Below, in pieces: positions 27,679-36,570 of a DNA stretch of 64,000 bases; position 1 is the stretch's first letter; every line of letters starts with the position of its first letter. The stretch comes from Clostridia bacterium (lineage in GTDB: Bacteria > Bacillota > Clostridia > Oscillospirales > Acutalibacteraceae). Under the pieces are notes generated by a model. The model was not told where the DNA came from. It ran no database searches and saw only the letters and a list, made by a program, of their open reading frames with translations. The stretch spans positions 62,001 through 126,000 of the forward strand of contig JAUNLX010000002.1 of assembly GCA_030532035.1 (NCBI GenBank). Reading direction: 5' to 3'. Both the position numbers and the translations under genes were made by a program.

Positions 27679-28331
27679 AAAATACAATAATATTTGATTT
27701 AGACGGTACTTTGTTAGATACACTGGAAGATTTACATAACAGTGTTAATTTTGCACTATCAAAATATGGATATAAAGAGCGAACTCTTGATGAGATAAGG
27801 ACTTTTGTGGGAAACGGAGTAAAGGTTTTAATTGAAAAAGCTCTACCGAATTATATAAATAAGGAAGAATTCGATAAAGTTTTTAACGCTTTTAAGGAGC
27901 ATTATTCTAAAAATTGCAATGTAAAAACAAAGCCGTATGATGATATTATAAAAATTATAAAAATCTTGAAAAATAAAAAATATAAAGTAGCGGTTGTATC
28001 AAACAAAAGTGACAGAGAAGTACAAAATTTAACAAAAATATATTTTGACGGACTCGTGGATGTTGCAGTGGGACAAAGCGATGATATACGAAAAAAGCCA
28101 TATCCAGATGAAGTTTTTAAAGCTTTAAATATTTTAAATTCAAATGAGGAAGAGAGCATATATATAGGTGATTCAGAAGTAGATGTTCTGACTGCTAAAA
28201 ATTCTAATTTGGATTTGATTGCTGTTTTATGGGGCTTTCGTGACGAAAATCAACTTAGAGATAGTGGTGCAAAAATTTTAGTTGAAAAACCAGAGGAAAT
28301 TTTGGGAGTTATTGAAAAATATAATGAATAA
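27675..28331 (+). CDS. HAD-superfamily phosphatase (Gph/PGP-like)
   Basis: 218 residues with the HAD motifs in order: IIFDLDGTLLDT (nucleophile DxD), VVSNKSD (Thr/Ser motif), Lys in IRKKPYPDEVF, and YIGDSEVDVLTA (acidic motif). The alpha-helical cap between motifs I and II is C1-type as in phosphoglycolate phosphatases. ATGA overlap with the upstream phosphatase; overlaps the response regulator gene by 8 bp. Confidence 0.88.
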   Translation: MKNTIIFDLDGTLLDTLEDLHNSVNFALSKYGYKERTLDEIRTFVGNGVKVLIEKALPNYINKEEFDKVFNAFKEHYSKNCNVKTKPYDDIIKIIKILKNKKYKVAVVSNKSDREVQNLTKIYFDGLVDVAVGQSDDIRKKPYPDEVFKALNILNSNEEESIYIGDSEVDVLTAKNSNLDLIAVLWGFRDENQLRDSGAKILVEKPEEILGVIEKYNE

Positions 28332-28995
28332 TATTTTGATAGTCGAAGACGACAAATCGATTTTAGAAAATTTAAATAGCCTGCTAAAAAGCGAGGGATA
28401 CTCTGTTTTGACGGCAAGTGGTCAAAGAGAAGCAGAGAATATCCTCTCTCAAAATGAAGTAGACTTAATTCTCTTGGATGTAACATTAAAAGACGGCAAC
28501 GGTTTTTCTTTTTGTCGACAGATAAAGGAAAATACACCAAATATACCAATTATATTTTTAACGGCTTTAGATGACGAGTCGAGCCTTATAACTGGGCTAT
28601 CTTTAGGTGCCGACGATTATATATCAAAGCCGTTTAGATCTGGAGAATTACTGGCAAGACTTCATAGGCGCTTGCAGAAAAAATCTGGGATTTCAAAGAT
28701 GAAAATTCAAAATTTAATTGTAAATTTTGATACGGCACAAGTCTTAAAACAGGGAAAAGAGATAAATTTATCGGCACTTGAATATAAAATATTTTTATTA
28801 CTCATAAGACGCCCTGGAATAATTTTAAGCCGGGAACAACTTTTAAGTGAAATTTGGGATTTTGGTGGAGATTTTGTAAACGACAACACTTTGACTGTAT
28901 ATATAAAAAGGCTCAGAGAAAAATTAGAAGACGACCCCAAAGAGCCAAAGATAATTGTAACCGTCAGGGGAATAGGATATAAGGTGATTAAATAA
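28324..28995 (+). CDS. OmpR/PhoB-family response regulator
   Basis: The receiver domain has the acidic pair Asp9/Asp10, phosphoacceptor Asp52 (LILLDVTLKDG) and Lys102 (ISKPFRSGELL). The C-terminal winged helix carries SREQLLSEIWDFGGDFV and VYIKRLREKLEDDP with a final VRGIGYKVIK. Start chosen at ATG 28324, which gives the standard MNNILIVEDD opening; an in-frame upstream start would add 14 residues. Immediately followed by its kinase gene. Confidence 0.93.
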   Translation: MNNILIVEDDKSILENLNSLLKSEGYSVLTASGQREAENILSQNEVDLILLDVTLKDGNGFSFCRQIKENTPNIPIIFLTALDDESSLITGLSLGADDYISKPFRSGELLARLHRRLQKKSGISKMKIQNLIVNFDTAQVLKQGKEINLSALEYKIFLLLIRRPGIILSREQLLSEIWDFGGDFVNDNTLTVYIKRLREKLEDDPKEPKIIVTVRGIGYKVIK

Positions 28996-30006
28996 GTGTG
29001 GATTTTTAAAAATAGACGATTTATCGTAACTCTTTTATCTGACATTATTTTGATTGCCTTATCTTTTGGTGCTACTTTTTTTATAGATAAAAAAGCTTCA
29101 GTCGTAATTTTCTTTTTTGTAATTGTTATCTCTGTTAGAGATATAATTATGAATTATGATTTTTATAAAAAATTGCGAACTCTCACACAACAAATAAACA
29201 GGCTTTCTCAAAATGATATAATGATGAGCTTAAAAGATTATGCAGAGGGAGATTTGTCAATTTTAAGCTCGGAAATATATAAAATTGTAAGAGAATTAAA
29301 GGGTTTGACTGAAGAATTGACAAAGGAAAAAAAGCTTTTGTCTGACGCTTTGGCAGATATTTCTCATCAGATTAAAACTCCTCTGACTTCAATTGAACTT
29401 ATGTTGTCTCGAATTTTGACACAAGATTTATCCGAAGATGAAAAAAGAAAACTTTTTTATGAAATAAAAATCAAAATACAGAGTTTGGAATGGATGATTT
29501 TAGCCTTATTAAAATTATCTAAAATCGAAAATAAAATAATAAAATTACATTTTGAAAAAATTTCATTAAATAATCTTATTTCTAAAGTAATTTCCGACGA
29601 TTTAGGAGTTATAGCAGAATTTAAGAAAATTAATTTCATTACAGACAGTTCCGCAGAATACTTTGTTCAAGGGGACAAGCAATGGATAAGTGAAGCTTTT
29701 TCAAATATTATAAAAAATTCCATTGAACATACGCCTTTTGGCAGCAACATAAAAATTTATATTTATAATTCTCCCTTGTATATAGGCGTTAAAATAGAAG
29801 ATTCTGGAGATGGTTTTGCAGACAAAGATATAAAATATATTTTTGATAGATTTTATAAAGATGAAAACGCTCCTGACAAGAATATTGGAATTGGTTTAGC
29901 GATTTCAAAATCTATATTTGAACGACATAATGCGACCGTAGAAGCATATAACAGCAATTCTGGCGGAGGCTGTTTTGATATAAAATTTTATAAGGGAATT
30001 TTGTAA
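28996..30006 (+). CDS. sensor histidine kinase, short intramembrane-sensing type
   Basis: GTG start directly after the regulator stop. Two membrane helices (about 9-30 and 35-52) are joined by only a few residues, so there is almost no extracytoplasmic sensor. The phosphoacceptor is His124 in LADISHQIKTPLTS. The ATPase domain has NIIKNSIEHTPFGS, EDSGDGF and GIGLAISKSI. This architecture is known for kinases that sense cell-envelope stress through a partner transporter (VncS/BceS-like), fitting the ABC genes directly downstream. Confidence 0.9.
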   Translation: MWIFKNRRFIVTLLSDIILIALSFGATFFIDKKASVVIFFFVIVISVRDIIMNYDFYKKLRTLTQQINRLSQNDIMMSLKDYAEGDLSILSSEIYKIVRELKGLTEELTKEKKLLSDALADISHQIKTPLTSIELMLSRILTQDLSEDEKRKLFYEIKIKIQSLEWMILALLKLSKIENKIIKLHFEKISLNNLISKVISDDLGVIAEFKKINFITDSSAEYFVQGDKQWISEAFSNIIKNSIEHTPFGSNIKIYIYNSPLYIGVKIEDSGDGFADKDIKYIFDRFYKDENAPDKNIGIGLAISKSIFERHNATVEAYNSNSGGGCFDIKFYKGIL

Positions 30007-30030
30007 GTGACTAAAGAGTCACTTTATAAT
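30001..30030 (+). promoter_or_regulatory. promoter with embedded operator for the ABC transporter genes
   Basis: TTGTAA (30001-30006), 18 bp, TATAAT (30025-30030). The spacer holds a perfect 8-bp inverted repeat, AAGTGACT (30005-30012) and AGTCACTT (30017-30024), separated by 4 bp. The -35 overlaps the kinase stop codon. The upstream response regulator is the obvious candidate to bind here, but that is inferred. Confidence 0.6.
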
Positions 30031-30080
30031 CATTCAGTTGTCATCCGATAATGTTTTTATATTAATCGGGAGGAATTTTT

Positions 30081-30773
30081 ATGGAAATTTTAAGAGTAGA
30101 AAATTTAGTAAAAGAATATAAAACGGGAGAAAATGTTGTCAAAGCTGTGGACAATGTTTCTTTCACAGTTCAAAAAGGCGAATTTGTCGCTATAATAGGA
30201 GCCTCTGGCTCTGGTAAATCAACACTTTTACATCTTATTGGCGGAGTGGATAAACCAGATGGCGGAAAAATTTATGTTGACGGTGTAGATTTATATTCTC
30301 AAAACAATGAAAAACTCGCAATATTCAGAAGACGAGAAATAGGACTAATTTATCAATTTTATAATTTGATTCCAGTTCTAACTGTATCGGAAAATATCAC
30401 ATTGCCGTTACTAATGGACAATAGAAAATCGCCTAAAGCAGAATTAGAAAAAATGATTGAAATGTTAGATCTGCAAGGCAAGGAAAATCAATTACCCAAC
30501 CAATTATCTGGTGGGCAACAACAAAGAGTTGCAATAGGTCGTTGTCTTATAACTTCGCCTGCCATTGTTTTAGCAGATGAACCGACAGGGAATCTCGATA
30601 GCAAAACATCTTCGGGAATTATAAATTTACTTAAAACATCAAATCGAAAGTTTAATCAAACTCTGATTATCGTTACGCATGATAAAAATATTGCCGAACA
30701 GGCTGACCGAATAATTGAAATTTCCGACGGAAAAATTCTAAGAGATGAGGTCATAAAAAATGAATATATTTAA
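30081..30773 (+). CDS. ABC transporter ATP-binding protein (MacB/LolD/BceA type)
   Basis: 230 residues with Walker A IGASGSGKSTLLHLIGG, Q-loop in LIYQFYNLIPVLT, signature LSGGQQQRVAIGR, Walker B IVLADEPTGNLD and the switch His in IIVTHDKN. This subfamily couples to FtsX-like permeases. Ribosome site CGGGAGG; overlaps the permease gene by 14 bp. Confidence 0.95.
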   Translation: MEILRVENLVKEYKTGENVVKAVDNVSFTVQKGEFVAIIGASGSGKSTLLHLIGGVDKPDGGKIYVDGVDLYSQNNEKLAIFRRREIGLIYQFYNLIPVLTVSENITLPLLMDNRKSPKAELEKMIEMLDLQGKENQLPNQLSGGQQQRVAIGRCLITSPAIVLADEPTGNLDSKTSSGIINLLKTSNRKFNQTLIIVTHDKNIAEQADRIIEISDGKILRDEVIKNEYI

Positions 30774-33378
30774 GAAACTCACTCTCAAAGAATTAAAATT
30801 AAATAAAAAGCGAACAGCTGCGACGATTATAGGTGTAATTTTAAGTGCCGCTCTGTTCACTGCTGTTATATCATTTATTTCGTCTACTCTTTTTAATATG
30901 GAAAAAGAAGTCAGAAAGACGTCTGGAAACTATCATATAACGGTTTCAGATGTCACAAAATCAGACTTTGACAAAATATTGAAAGAAACAGAAATAGAAA
31001 ACCCCAATTATTTGTTGCACGTAGGATATGTGCCGCTAAATTTAACTAATAAAAGCGCTAAACCATATTTGAGCATTGAAAGTATGGATAATAATTTTAG
31101 AGAAAATATAGTTTTTTCTATAATTTCGGGGAGAATGCCACGAAATTCATCTGAACTTATTTTACCATCAAATTTCAAAAATGATGATATGGGAAATTAT
31201 AAGTTAAATGATGTTGTTAAATTTGATATTGGAGAAAGAAAATTTAACAATGATATTCTCGGACAAGGCCATCAATTTTTTGGAAACGATGAAAAATTCG
31301 AGAAAAAATTTCAAAAAGAGTATAAAATCGTTGGATTTTATACTTCTGAGTCCTATGGTTTATTCTCTGGAGCAGCATATACTGCTTTAACTATTGAAGA
31401 CGCAGAGACAAATAAAGACAATACATATAAATTATTTATTTCATTGTCTAAGCCTCTGACACAAGGGGGAAAAGTTTACTCAAAATTATTCAGAATAAGC
31501 GATTTTGTAGATAAAACTTTATTGTTCGATATAGAGTGTATTGCATTAAATAGCTCATTTAAGAAATCATTATATTTATTGGCTTTAATTTTCATCATTA
31601 TAATTTTTGTTGGCTCTGTTTCACTCATATATAATTCTTTTTCAATCTCTGTGGCTCAGAGGACAAAAGAATTTGGTATGTTGGCTTCCATTGGAGCGAC
31701 AAGGAAACAATTATTTAAGAGCGTGTTATTTGAAGCAAATATCATATCTATTGTGGGAATGATTTTTGGATTTGCACTCGGCTGTGTCGGTATAGGAGTT
31801 ACGCTGTGGAAAACAGGAGATATATTTAACAGCCTTCTTATGATGTCTGGAGACAAATTTGTTTTTCACATATCTTGGCCAGTGCTTGTGCTTGCAATAT
31901 TATTAACATATATTACTGTAGTTGTTTCTGCTTCTATTCCAATTATTAAAGGGACTAAAGTTGCGCCGATAACAGCAATTAAGGAAAACAATTTTGTCAA
32001 AATAAAGAAGAAAAAAAATTATAAAACGCCAAAATTAGTATCTAAAATTTTTGGATTTGAAGGAACCTTATCTCACAAATACTATAAGCGTTCTAAAAAT
32101 CAATATCGCACAACAATAATCGCTATATCAATGTCAGTTATTTTATTTGTTTGTTCAAATAGTTTTGTCACTTATCTCAACAATATTTTTTCTTCGCAGG
32201 TGGCTATGAGCCCAGATATTTTTGATTATTTTATAACATATATTGATGAAAATGAAACTGGAGAAAAACATATATTAGAAATGGCCGACAAAATTGCTAA
32301 TAATGAAAAAATATCTCAAACAGAAATTGTCTATGAAATGGGAACTGAATTTGGATATTTTGAAGCAGATAAAAAAGAAATTTTGCCTAAAGCTTTGAAT
32401 GAAGCGAAAAAGACTGCTGAAATAAGAGCGGAAGCAGGAGATATATCCTTAACTCCAGTAAAAGATAATAATGATAGATTATATTTAAGCGGAAGCGTAT
32501 TTTTTATGGATGAAGCGTCCTTTAAGAACATATTGAAAGCAAATAATATAAAAAATTATGGCAATGAAGCACTAATCTATTTACCTAAATATTCCATGGA
32601 TAGCAAGGGCAAAAAAATTGCCAATGAAGAACTTACTAAAAAGCTTACCCATATATATTATTCTGCTCAAAAGACAAAAGAACCAAAGAAAATAGAAAAT
32701 ACTATAATGATTAAAGAATTGCCGTCAATCAGTAATTTGGAATATGGAAGTAGTAATAATATTACGATTTGTTTGCCACTGTCACAGGCGCCTAAATATC
32801 GCTCTTCGTTAGTTTTGCAAAATCCACATACTCTTTTTATTAAAGCAAAAGATGGGCAGGAAAAACAACTTGGGCAAGATCTTGATAAAATTATAGAAAA
32901 AGAAAATAGCAATTATCATCTGATCAATTTTTATGAACAGATTGAACTCATTAAAGGTGCTATATTCGTTCTAAAAGTTTTCTCCTATGGTTTTACGATT
33001 TTAATTTCGCTAATTTCTTTGGCAAATTTATTCAATGTTATTTATACAAATGTTATGCTTAGACAAAAAGATTTAGCAGTTTTAAGATCTGTGGGAATGA
33101 CGGAAAAATCTATAAAAAAATCAACGATATATGAAGCACTAAATTACAGTGTTCGATCGCTATTTTGGGGCGTGTCTTTGTCAATGGGGCTCAATTATTT
33201 GATGTTTATGGCGTTAAATAAAGCAAATGATATGGTTTCAAGTTTTTATGTGCCCAAATTCCCGGTTATCTTTGCTATAACAAGTGTAGTACTTTTAATA
33301 TTCATTACAATGTTATATTTTATAAAACAGACATCAAAGCAAAACATAATTGAAACCATTCGCAATCAAAATGTATAA
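30760..33378 (+). CDS. FtsX-like ABC permease, 872 aa
   Basis: Two FtsX domains: after one N-terminal helix there is a large outer domain, then three helices (about 270-400, with RTKEFGMLASIGATRKQLF), a further helix near 450, a second outer domain of about 250 residues, and three final helices with RQKDLAVLRSVGMTEKSIK. This matches the long permeases of resistance or envelope-stress transporters controlled by an adjacent two-component system. The substrate, perhaps an antimicrobial peptide, is inferred from context only. Confidence 0.9.
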   Translation: MNIFKKLTLKELKLNKKRTAATIIGVILSAALFTAVISFISSTLFNMEKEVRKTSGNYHITVSDVTKSDFDKILKETEIENPNYLLHVGYVPLNLTNKSAKPYLSIESMDNNFRENIVFSIISGRMPRNSSELILPSNFKNDDMGNYKLNDVVKFDIGERKFNNDILGQGHQFFGNDEKFEKKFQKEYKIVGFYTSESYGLFSGAAYTALTIEDAETNKDNTYKLFISLSKPLTQGGKVYSKLFRISDFVDKTLLFDIECIALNSSFKKSLYLLALIFIIIIFVGSVSLIYNSFSISVAQRTKEFGMLASIGATRKQLFKSVLFEANIISIVGMIFGFALGCVGIGVTLWKTGDIFNSLLMMSGDKFVFHISWPVLVLAILLTYITVVVSASIPIIKGTKVAPITAIKENNFVKIKKKKNYKTPKLVSKIFGFEGTLSHKYYKRSKNQYRTTIIAISMSVILFVCSNSFVTYLNNIFSSQVAMSPDIFDYFITYIDENETGEKHILEMADKIANNEKISQTEIVYEMGTEFGYFEADKKEILPKALNEAKKTAEIRAEAGDISLTPVKDNNDRLYLSGSVFFMDEASFKNILKANNIKNYGNEALIYLPKYSMDSKGKKIANEELTKKLTHIYYSAQKTKEPKKIENTIMIKELPSISNLEYGSSNNITICLPLSQAPKYRSSLVLQNPHTLFIKAKDGQEKQLGQDLDKIIEKENSNYHLINFYEQIELIKGAIFVLKVFSYGFTILISLISLANLFNVIYTNVMLRQKDLAVLRSVGMTEKSIKKSTIYEALNYSVRSLFWGVSLSMGLNYLMFMALNKANDMVSSFYVPKFPVIFAITSVVLLIFITMLYFIKQTSKQNIIETIRNQNV

Positions 33379-33435
33379 ATTTCGATTATGAAATAAATTA
33401 TAGATAATAAAATCATATTATAAAAATTATATATT

Positions 33436-33463
33436 TTGAACTTTTTTCTCCCTTTGCTATAAT
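33436..33463 (+). promoter_or_regulatory. promoter of the cyclase-family gene, framed by an inverted repeat
   Basis: TTGAAC (33436-33441), 16 bp, TATAAT (33458-33463). A perfect 10-bp inverted repeat, CTCCCTTTGC (33448-33457) and GCAAAGGGAG (33468-33477), flanks the -10 with a 10-bp centre. The right arm also supplies the ribosome site. Confidence 0.7.
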
Positions 33464-33484
33464 TATGGCAAAGGGAGTGATTAT

Positions 33485-34099
33485 ATGAGCTTTTTAGATA
33501 TTTCAGTAGATTTTTTTGAAGAAAATGACAACGAGATTACTGCTCGTATTCAGAAGTTTTTCCAAATAGAAAACGGAGATGAGTTTAATCAAACAGCTCT
33601 ATATACTGGATTACAAAATGCAACTCATATTTTAACCCCGAGTTTTTGTTTTGAAAATGAAAAGACGATTGCAGATTATGATTTGTCTACATTTATAGGA
33701 CCTTGCGAAGTTATTGAATTAAAAGAGCCTTATATAACTGGAGATTTAATAAATCGTTATTTTTCAAAATTCGCCAAAAAATTGTTGATTAAATCCACAC
33801 AAAATATTGAATTTATGCCAGGAGCAGCGGACGATCTTGCCTTTTGTGGATATGAACTTATAGGTTTTGATAAAAATATTAATTTAGAAATAGACAAAAT
33901 AAATACGCATCGTGCACTGATGAGAGACGGATGCGTACTTTTGAAAAATCTTGATTTGTCGGAAGTTGAAAGTGGAGAATATTTTTTATTCTCCAGTGTA
34001 CTCAAATTAGGAAAAACTGAGGCTTCTCCGACAAGGGCTATTTTATTTACAGAATATATAAATTGGCCGCCGAGAAAAGACGAACCACTTTATTTTTGA
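33485..34099 (+). CDS. cyclase/kynurenine formamidase-like protein with degenerate metal site
   Basis: 204 residues. The fold-defining segments of the cyclase family are visible: STFIGPCEVIELKEPYITGD, LIKSTQNI, YELIGFDKNINLEIDKI, then HRALMRDGCVLLKNLDLSEV and the ending LGKTEASPTRAILF. The metal-binding motif HxGTHxDxPxH is reduced to LQNATHILTPSFC (about residues 43-55), keeping only His48. It is probably not an active hydrolase of the usual type. Monocistronic, converging with lysC. Confidence 0.65.
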   Translation: MSFLDISVDFFEENDNEITARIQKFFQIENGDEFNQTALYTGLQNATHILTPSFCFENEKTIADYDLSTFIGPCEVIELKEPYITGDLINRYFSKFAKKLLIKSTQNIEFMPGAADDLAFCGYELIGFDKNINLEIDKINTHRALMRDGCVLLKNLDLSEVESGEYFLFSSVLKLGKTEASPTRAILFTEYINWPPRKDEPLYF

Positions 34100-34102
34100 A
34101 AA

Positions 34103-35314
34103 TTAGTTGTTGGGAAAAAATTTATCGTAAACGGCGCGGACAGCTTTGTCTGCGTCTTCTTCATTTATTAAAACAGAAATTTTAATTTCGGATGTCGCTA
34201 TCATTTGAATGTTTACATTTGCAGAATATAGAGCCTCAAACATATCACTTGCAACTGCTGGATGAGATTCCATACCAGCACCGACAACGGAAACTTTTGC
34301 GACATTATTATCTACAAAAATATCGTCGTCGTCGATTTCTGAAAAAGCTTCAAGCAAAAGTTTTTTTGCCTCTTCTCCATGAGACCTTTGGACAGTAAAG
34401 GAAATATCTTTTGTTCCGTCACGACCTACAGACTGTAAGATGATATCTACATTTATATTTTTTTGAGCAAGCTTAGAAAACATCTTGAAAGCAATTCCGG
34501 GAACATCCGGCAATTTTATAACGGCAATTCTGGAAACATCGGTATCTTTTGTAACGCCTCTAATTAACATTTTTTCCAATTCAATGACCTCCTTGATTTT
34601 AGTTCCTGGTTTATTTGTTATCGAAGATAGAACTTCGACCTCAATATTATATTTTTTTGCCATTTCAACAGAACGATTGTTCAAAACTTGTGCACCTAAG
34701 GTTGCAAGTTCGAGCATTTCGTCATAAGTGATTTCGTCGAGTTTAGGAGCAGTGGGAATTTTGCGTGGATCGGCAACAAAAACGCCCTCAACATCGGTAA
34801 AAATTTGACATTTATCTGCCCCAACAGCAGCGGCAATGGCAACAGCCGTAGTATCGGAACCACCTCGACCGAAAGTTGTTATATTATCTCGTTTGTCTAT
34901 CCCCTGAAATCCAGCAACGATAACAATATTATTCTTTGCAATTTCAGAAGTAAGTCTCTCTGTATCAATATTTTTAATTCTGGCGGAACCATAGACTGAA
35001 TTTGTTGAAAAACCTGCTTGCCAGCCCAAAAGAGAAATTACCGGAAAATCCATTTTTTCAATTGCCATGGCTAAAAGAGAGGCTGATATTTGCTCTCCAG
35101 CAGATAATAAAACATCCATTTCTCTTTTTGACGCATTGGGATTTATTGCATTTGCTTTTTCAATAAGCTCGTCGGTTGTATCTCCTTGAGCAGAAACGAC
35201 GGCAATTACATTATTTCCCTTTTTATATGTATCAGTTATAACTTTTGCAACATTTCTAACTTTTTCGTCTGTGGCTACTGAGCTACCACCAAATTTTTGA
35301 ACTATCAAGCTCAT
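34103..35314 (-). CDS. lysC: aspartate kinase
   Basis: First step from aspartate to lysine, threonine and methionine. The N-terminal VQKFGGSSVAT is the ATP-binding motif, TFGRGGSDTTAVAIAAA and TDVEGVFVADPR are kinase-core motifs, and the last 150 residues hold paired ACT domains that bind inhibitory amino acids (VVGAGMESHPAVASDMFEAL). Length 403 is the monofunctional form. It overlaps hom by 4 bp (ATGA), so the two are coupled. Confidence 0.96.
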   Translation of the reverse strand: MSLIVQKFGGSSVATDEKVRNVAKVITDTYKKGNNVIAVVSAQGDTTDELIEKANAINPNASKREMDVLLSAGEQISASLLAMAIEKMDFPVISLLGWQAGFSTNSVYGSARIKNIDTERLTSEIAKNNIVIVAGFQGIDKRDNITTFGRGGSDTTAVAIAAAVGADKCQIFTDVEGVFVADPRKIPTAPKLDEITYDEMLELATLGAQVLNNRSVEMAKKYNIEVEVLSSITNKPGTKIKEVIELEKMLIRGVTKDTDVSRIAVIKLPDVPGIAFKMFSKLAQKNINVDIILQSVGRDGTKDISFTVQRSHGEEAKKLLLEAFSEIDDDDIFVDNNVAKVSVVGAGMESHPAVASDMFEALYSANVNIQMIATSEIKISVLINEEDADKAVRAVYDKFFPNN

Positions 35315-36549
35315 ACATTTTCCTCCAAACAGCGTAATATAGCTACAATTGATGATTTTTTGATTTTGCTTTTTAGATTTTCAATATTTCGCTCTGTATC
35401 AATCGGTGTAATAAACGCAAATTGACCGTTTTTTTCTTCGGAAATGGTGCACTTTCCTTCAAATATCTGTTGTATTTCTTCAACCGATTTTTGATAATTT
35501 TCAGTTTCTGCGCGTAAATAAAAAGCTGATTTTCTATCAAGATAATCTGCAACAAAATTATCTATATGTTCTCCCCAACCAAAATTCTTTCTTTTTTTAA
35601 GATGATTTGCACAATCGAGGACATCAGCAACAACTGCAGAAGCCGTAGGCATTTTTCCAGCACCTTTACCGTAAAATAAGACTTCACCTGTGGCATCGCC
35701 ATTGACTAAAACGGCATTAAATACGCCGTTAACATTTGCCAGTTGATTGTGTTTGTCAACAAGCATTGGAGCAGTTATAACTTGAATTTTATCATCCTCA
35801 ATTTTTTGAGAATCTGCAATAAGTTTTATTACGAAGCCTAAATCATTTGCAAAATAAATATCTTCATTTTTGATTTTAGAAATTCCCTCACTGTAAACTT
35901 CTTTAGGATATATATGATGACCATAGCATAGCGATGACAAGATACAAATTTTTCTCATAGCATCAAAGCCCTCGATGTCATCTGTTGGATCTTTTTCGGC
36001 ATATCCATTGTCTTGAGCAAGTTTTAGAGCCTCTTCAAAGCTCATTTTATCATCAATCATTTTTGAAAAGATGAAATTAGTTGTTCCGTTGAGAATACCA
36101 GTAACTCGATCTATTTTATTTGCGGCAAGACAATTTGAAATTGGGCGTATAATCGGAATACCTCCGCCAACACTTGCTTCAAAGAAATAATTTACATTAT
36201 TTTCCTCTGCAGCTTTGAGTATCTCAAATCCTTTAGTGGCAACCAGTTCTTTATTTGAAGAAACAACAGACTTTCCTTTTTGTATTGCCTGCATAGTATA
36301 TTCAAAAGCAGGATTTATTCCGCCGATGGTTTCCACTACAACTTTTACAGATTCGTCATTTAATATAACTTGAAAGTCCTTTGTAAATTTGTCGCAGTAT
36401 GAGAGTTCAGGAAAATCATTCAAATCAAGAATATATTTAATATCGATGCTATTGTCTGGCGTTTTATCGGAAAGCTTTTTGTTTTTGCTTTCTATCGTTT
36501 CGACTACACCACTACCTACTGTTCCGTGACCTAAAACGGCTATGTTCAT
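35311..36549 (-). CDS. hom: homoserine dehydrogenase
   Basis: Converts aspartate semialdehyde to homoserine. The N-terminal nucleotide motif is VLGHGTVGSGV, SSNKELVA and GGGIPIIRPISN mark the dimer and catalytic parts, GILNGTTNFI is the family signature, and EKDPTDDIEGFDA the substrate region. A C-terminal ACT domain (about 330-412) suggests feedback control by threonine. Length 412 normal. Operon with lysC and the AI-2E-type gene. Confidence 0.96.
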   Translation of the reverse strand: MNIAVLGHGTVGSGVVETIESKNKKLSDKTPDNSIDIKYILDLNDFPELSYCDKFTKDFQVILNDESVKVVVETIGGINPAFEYTMQAIQKGKSVVSSNKELVATKGFEILKAAEENNVNYFFEASVGGGIPIIRPISNCLAANKIDRVTGILNGTTNFIFSKMIDDKMSFEEALKLAQDNGYAEKDPTDDIEGFDAMRKICILSSLCYGHHIYPKEVYSEGISKIKNEDIYFANDLGFVIKLIADSQKIEDDKIQVITAPMLVDKHNQLANVNGVFNAVLVNGDATGEVLFYGKGAGKMPTASAVVADVLDCANHLKKRKNFGWGEHIDNFVADYLDRKSAFYLRAETENYQKSVEEIQQIFEGKCTISEEKNGQFAFITPIDTERNIENLKSKIKKSSIVAILRCLEENV

Positions 36550-36570
36550 AAAACTATCAAACCTCGTTAT

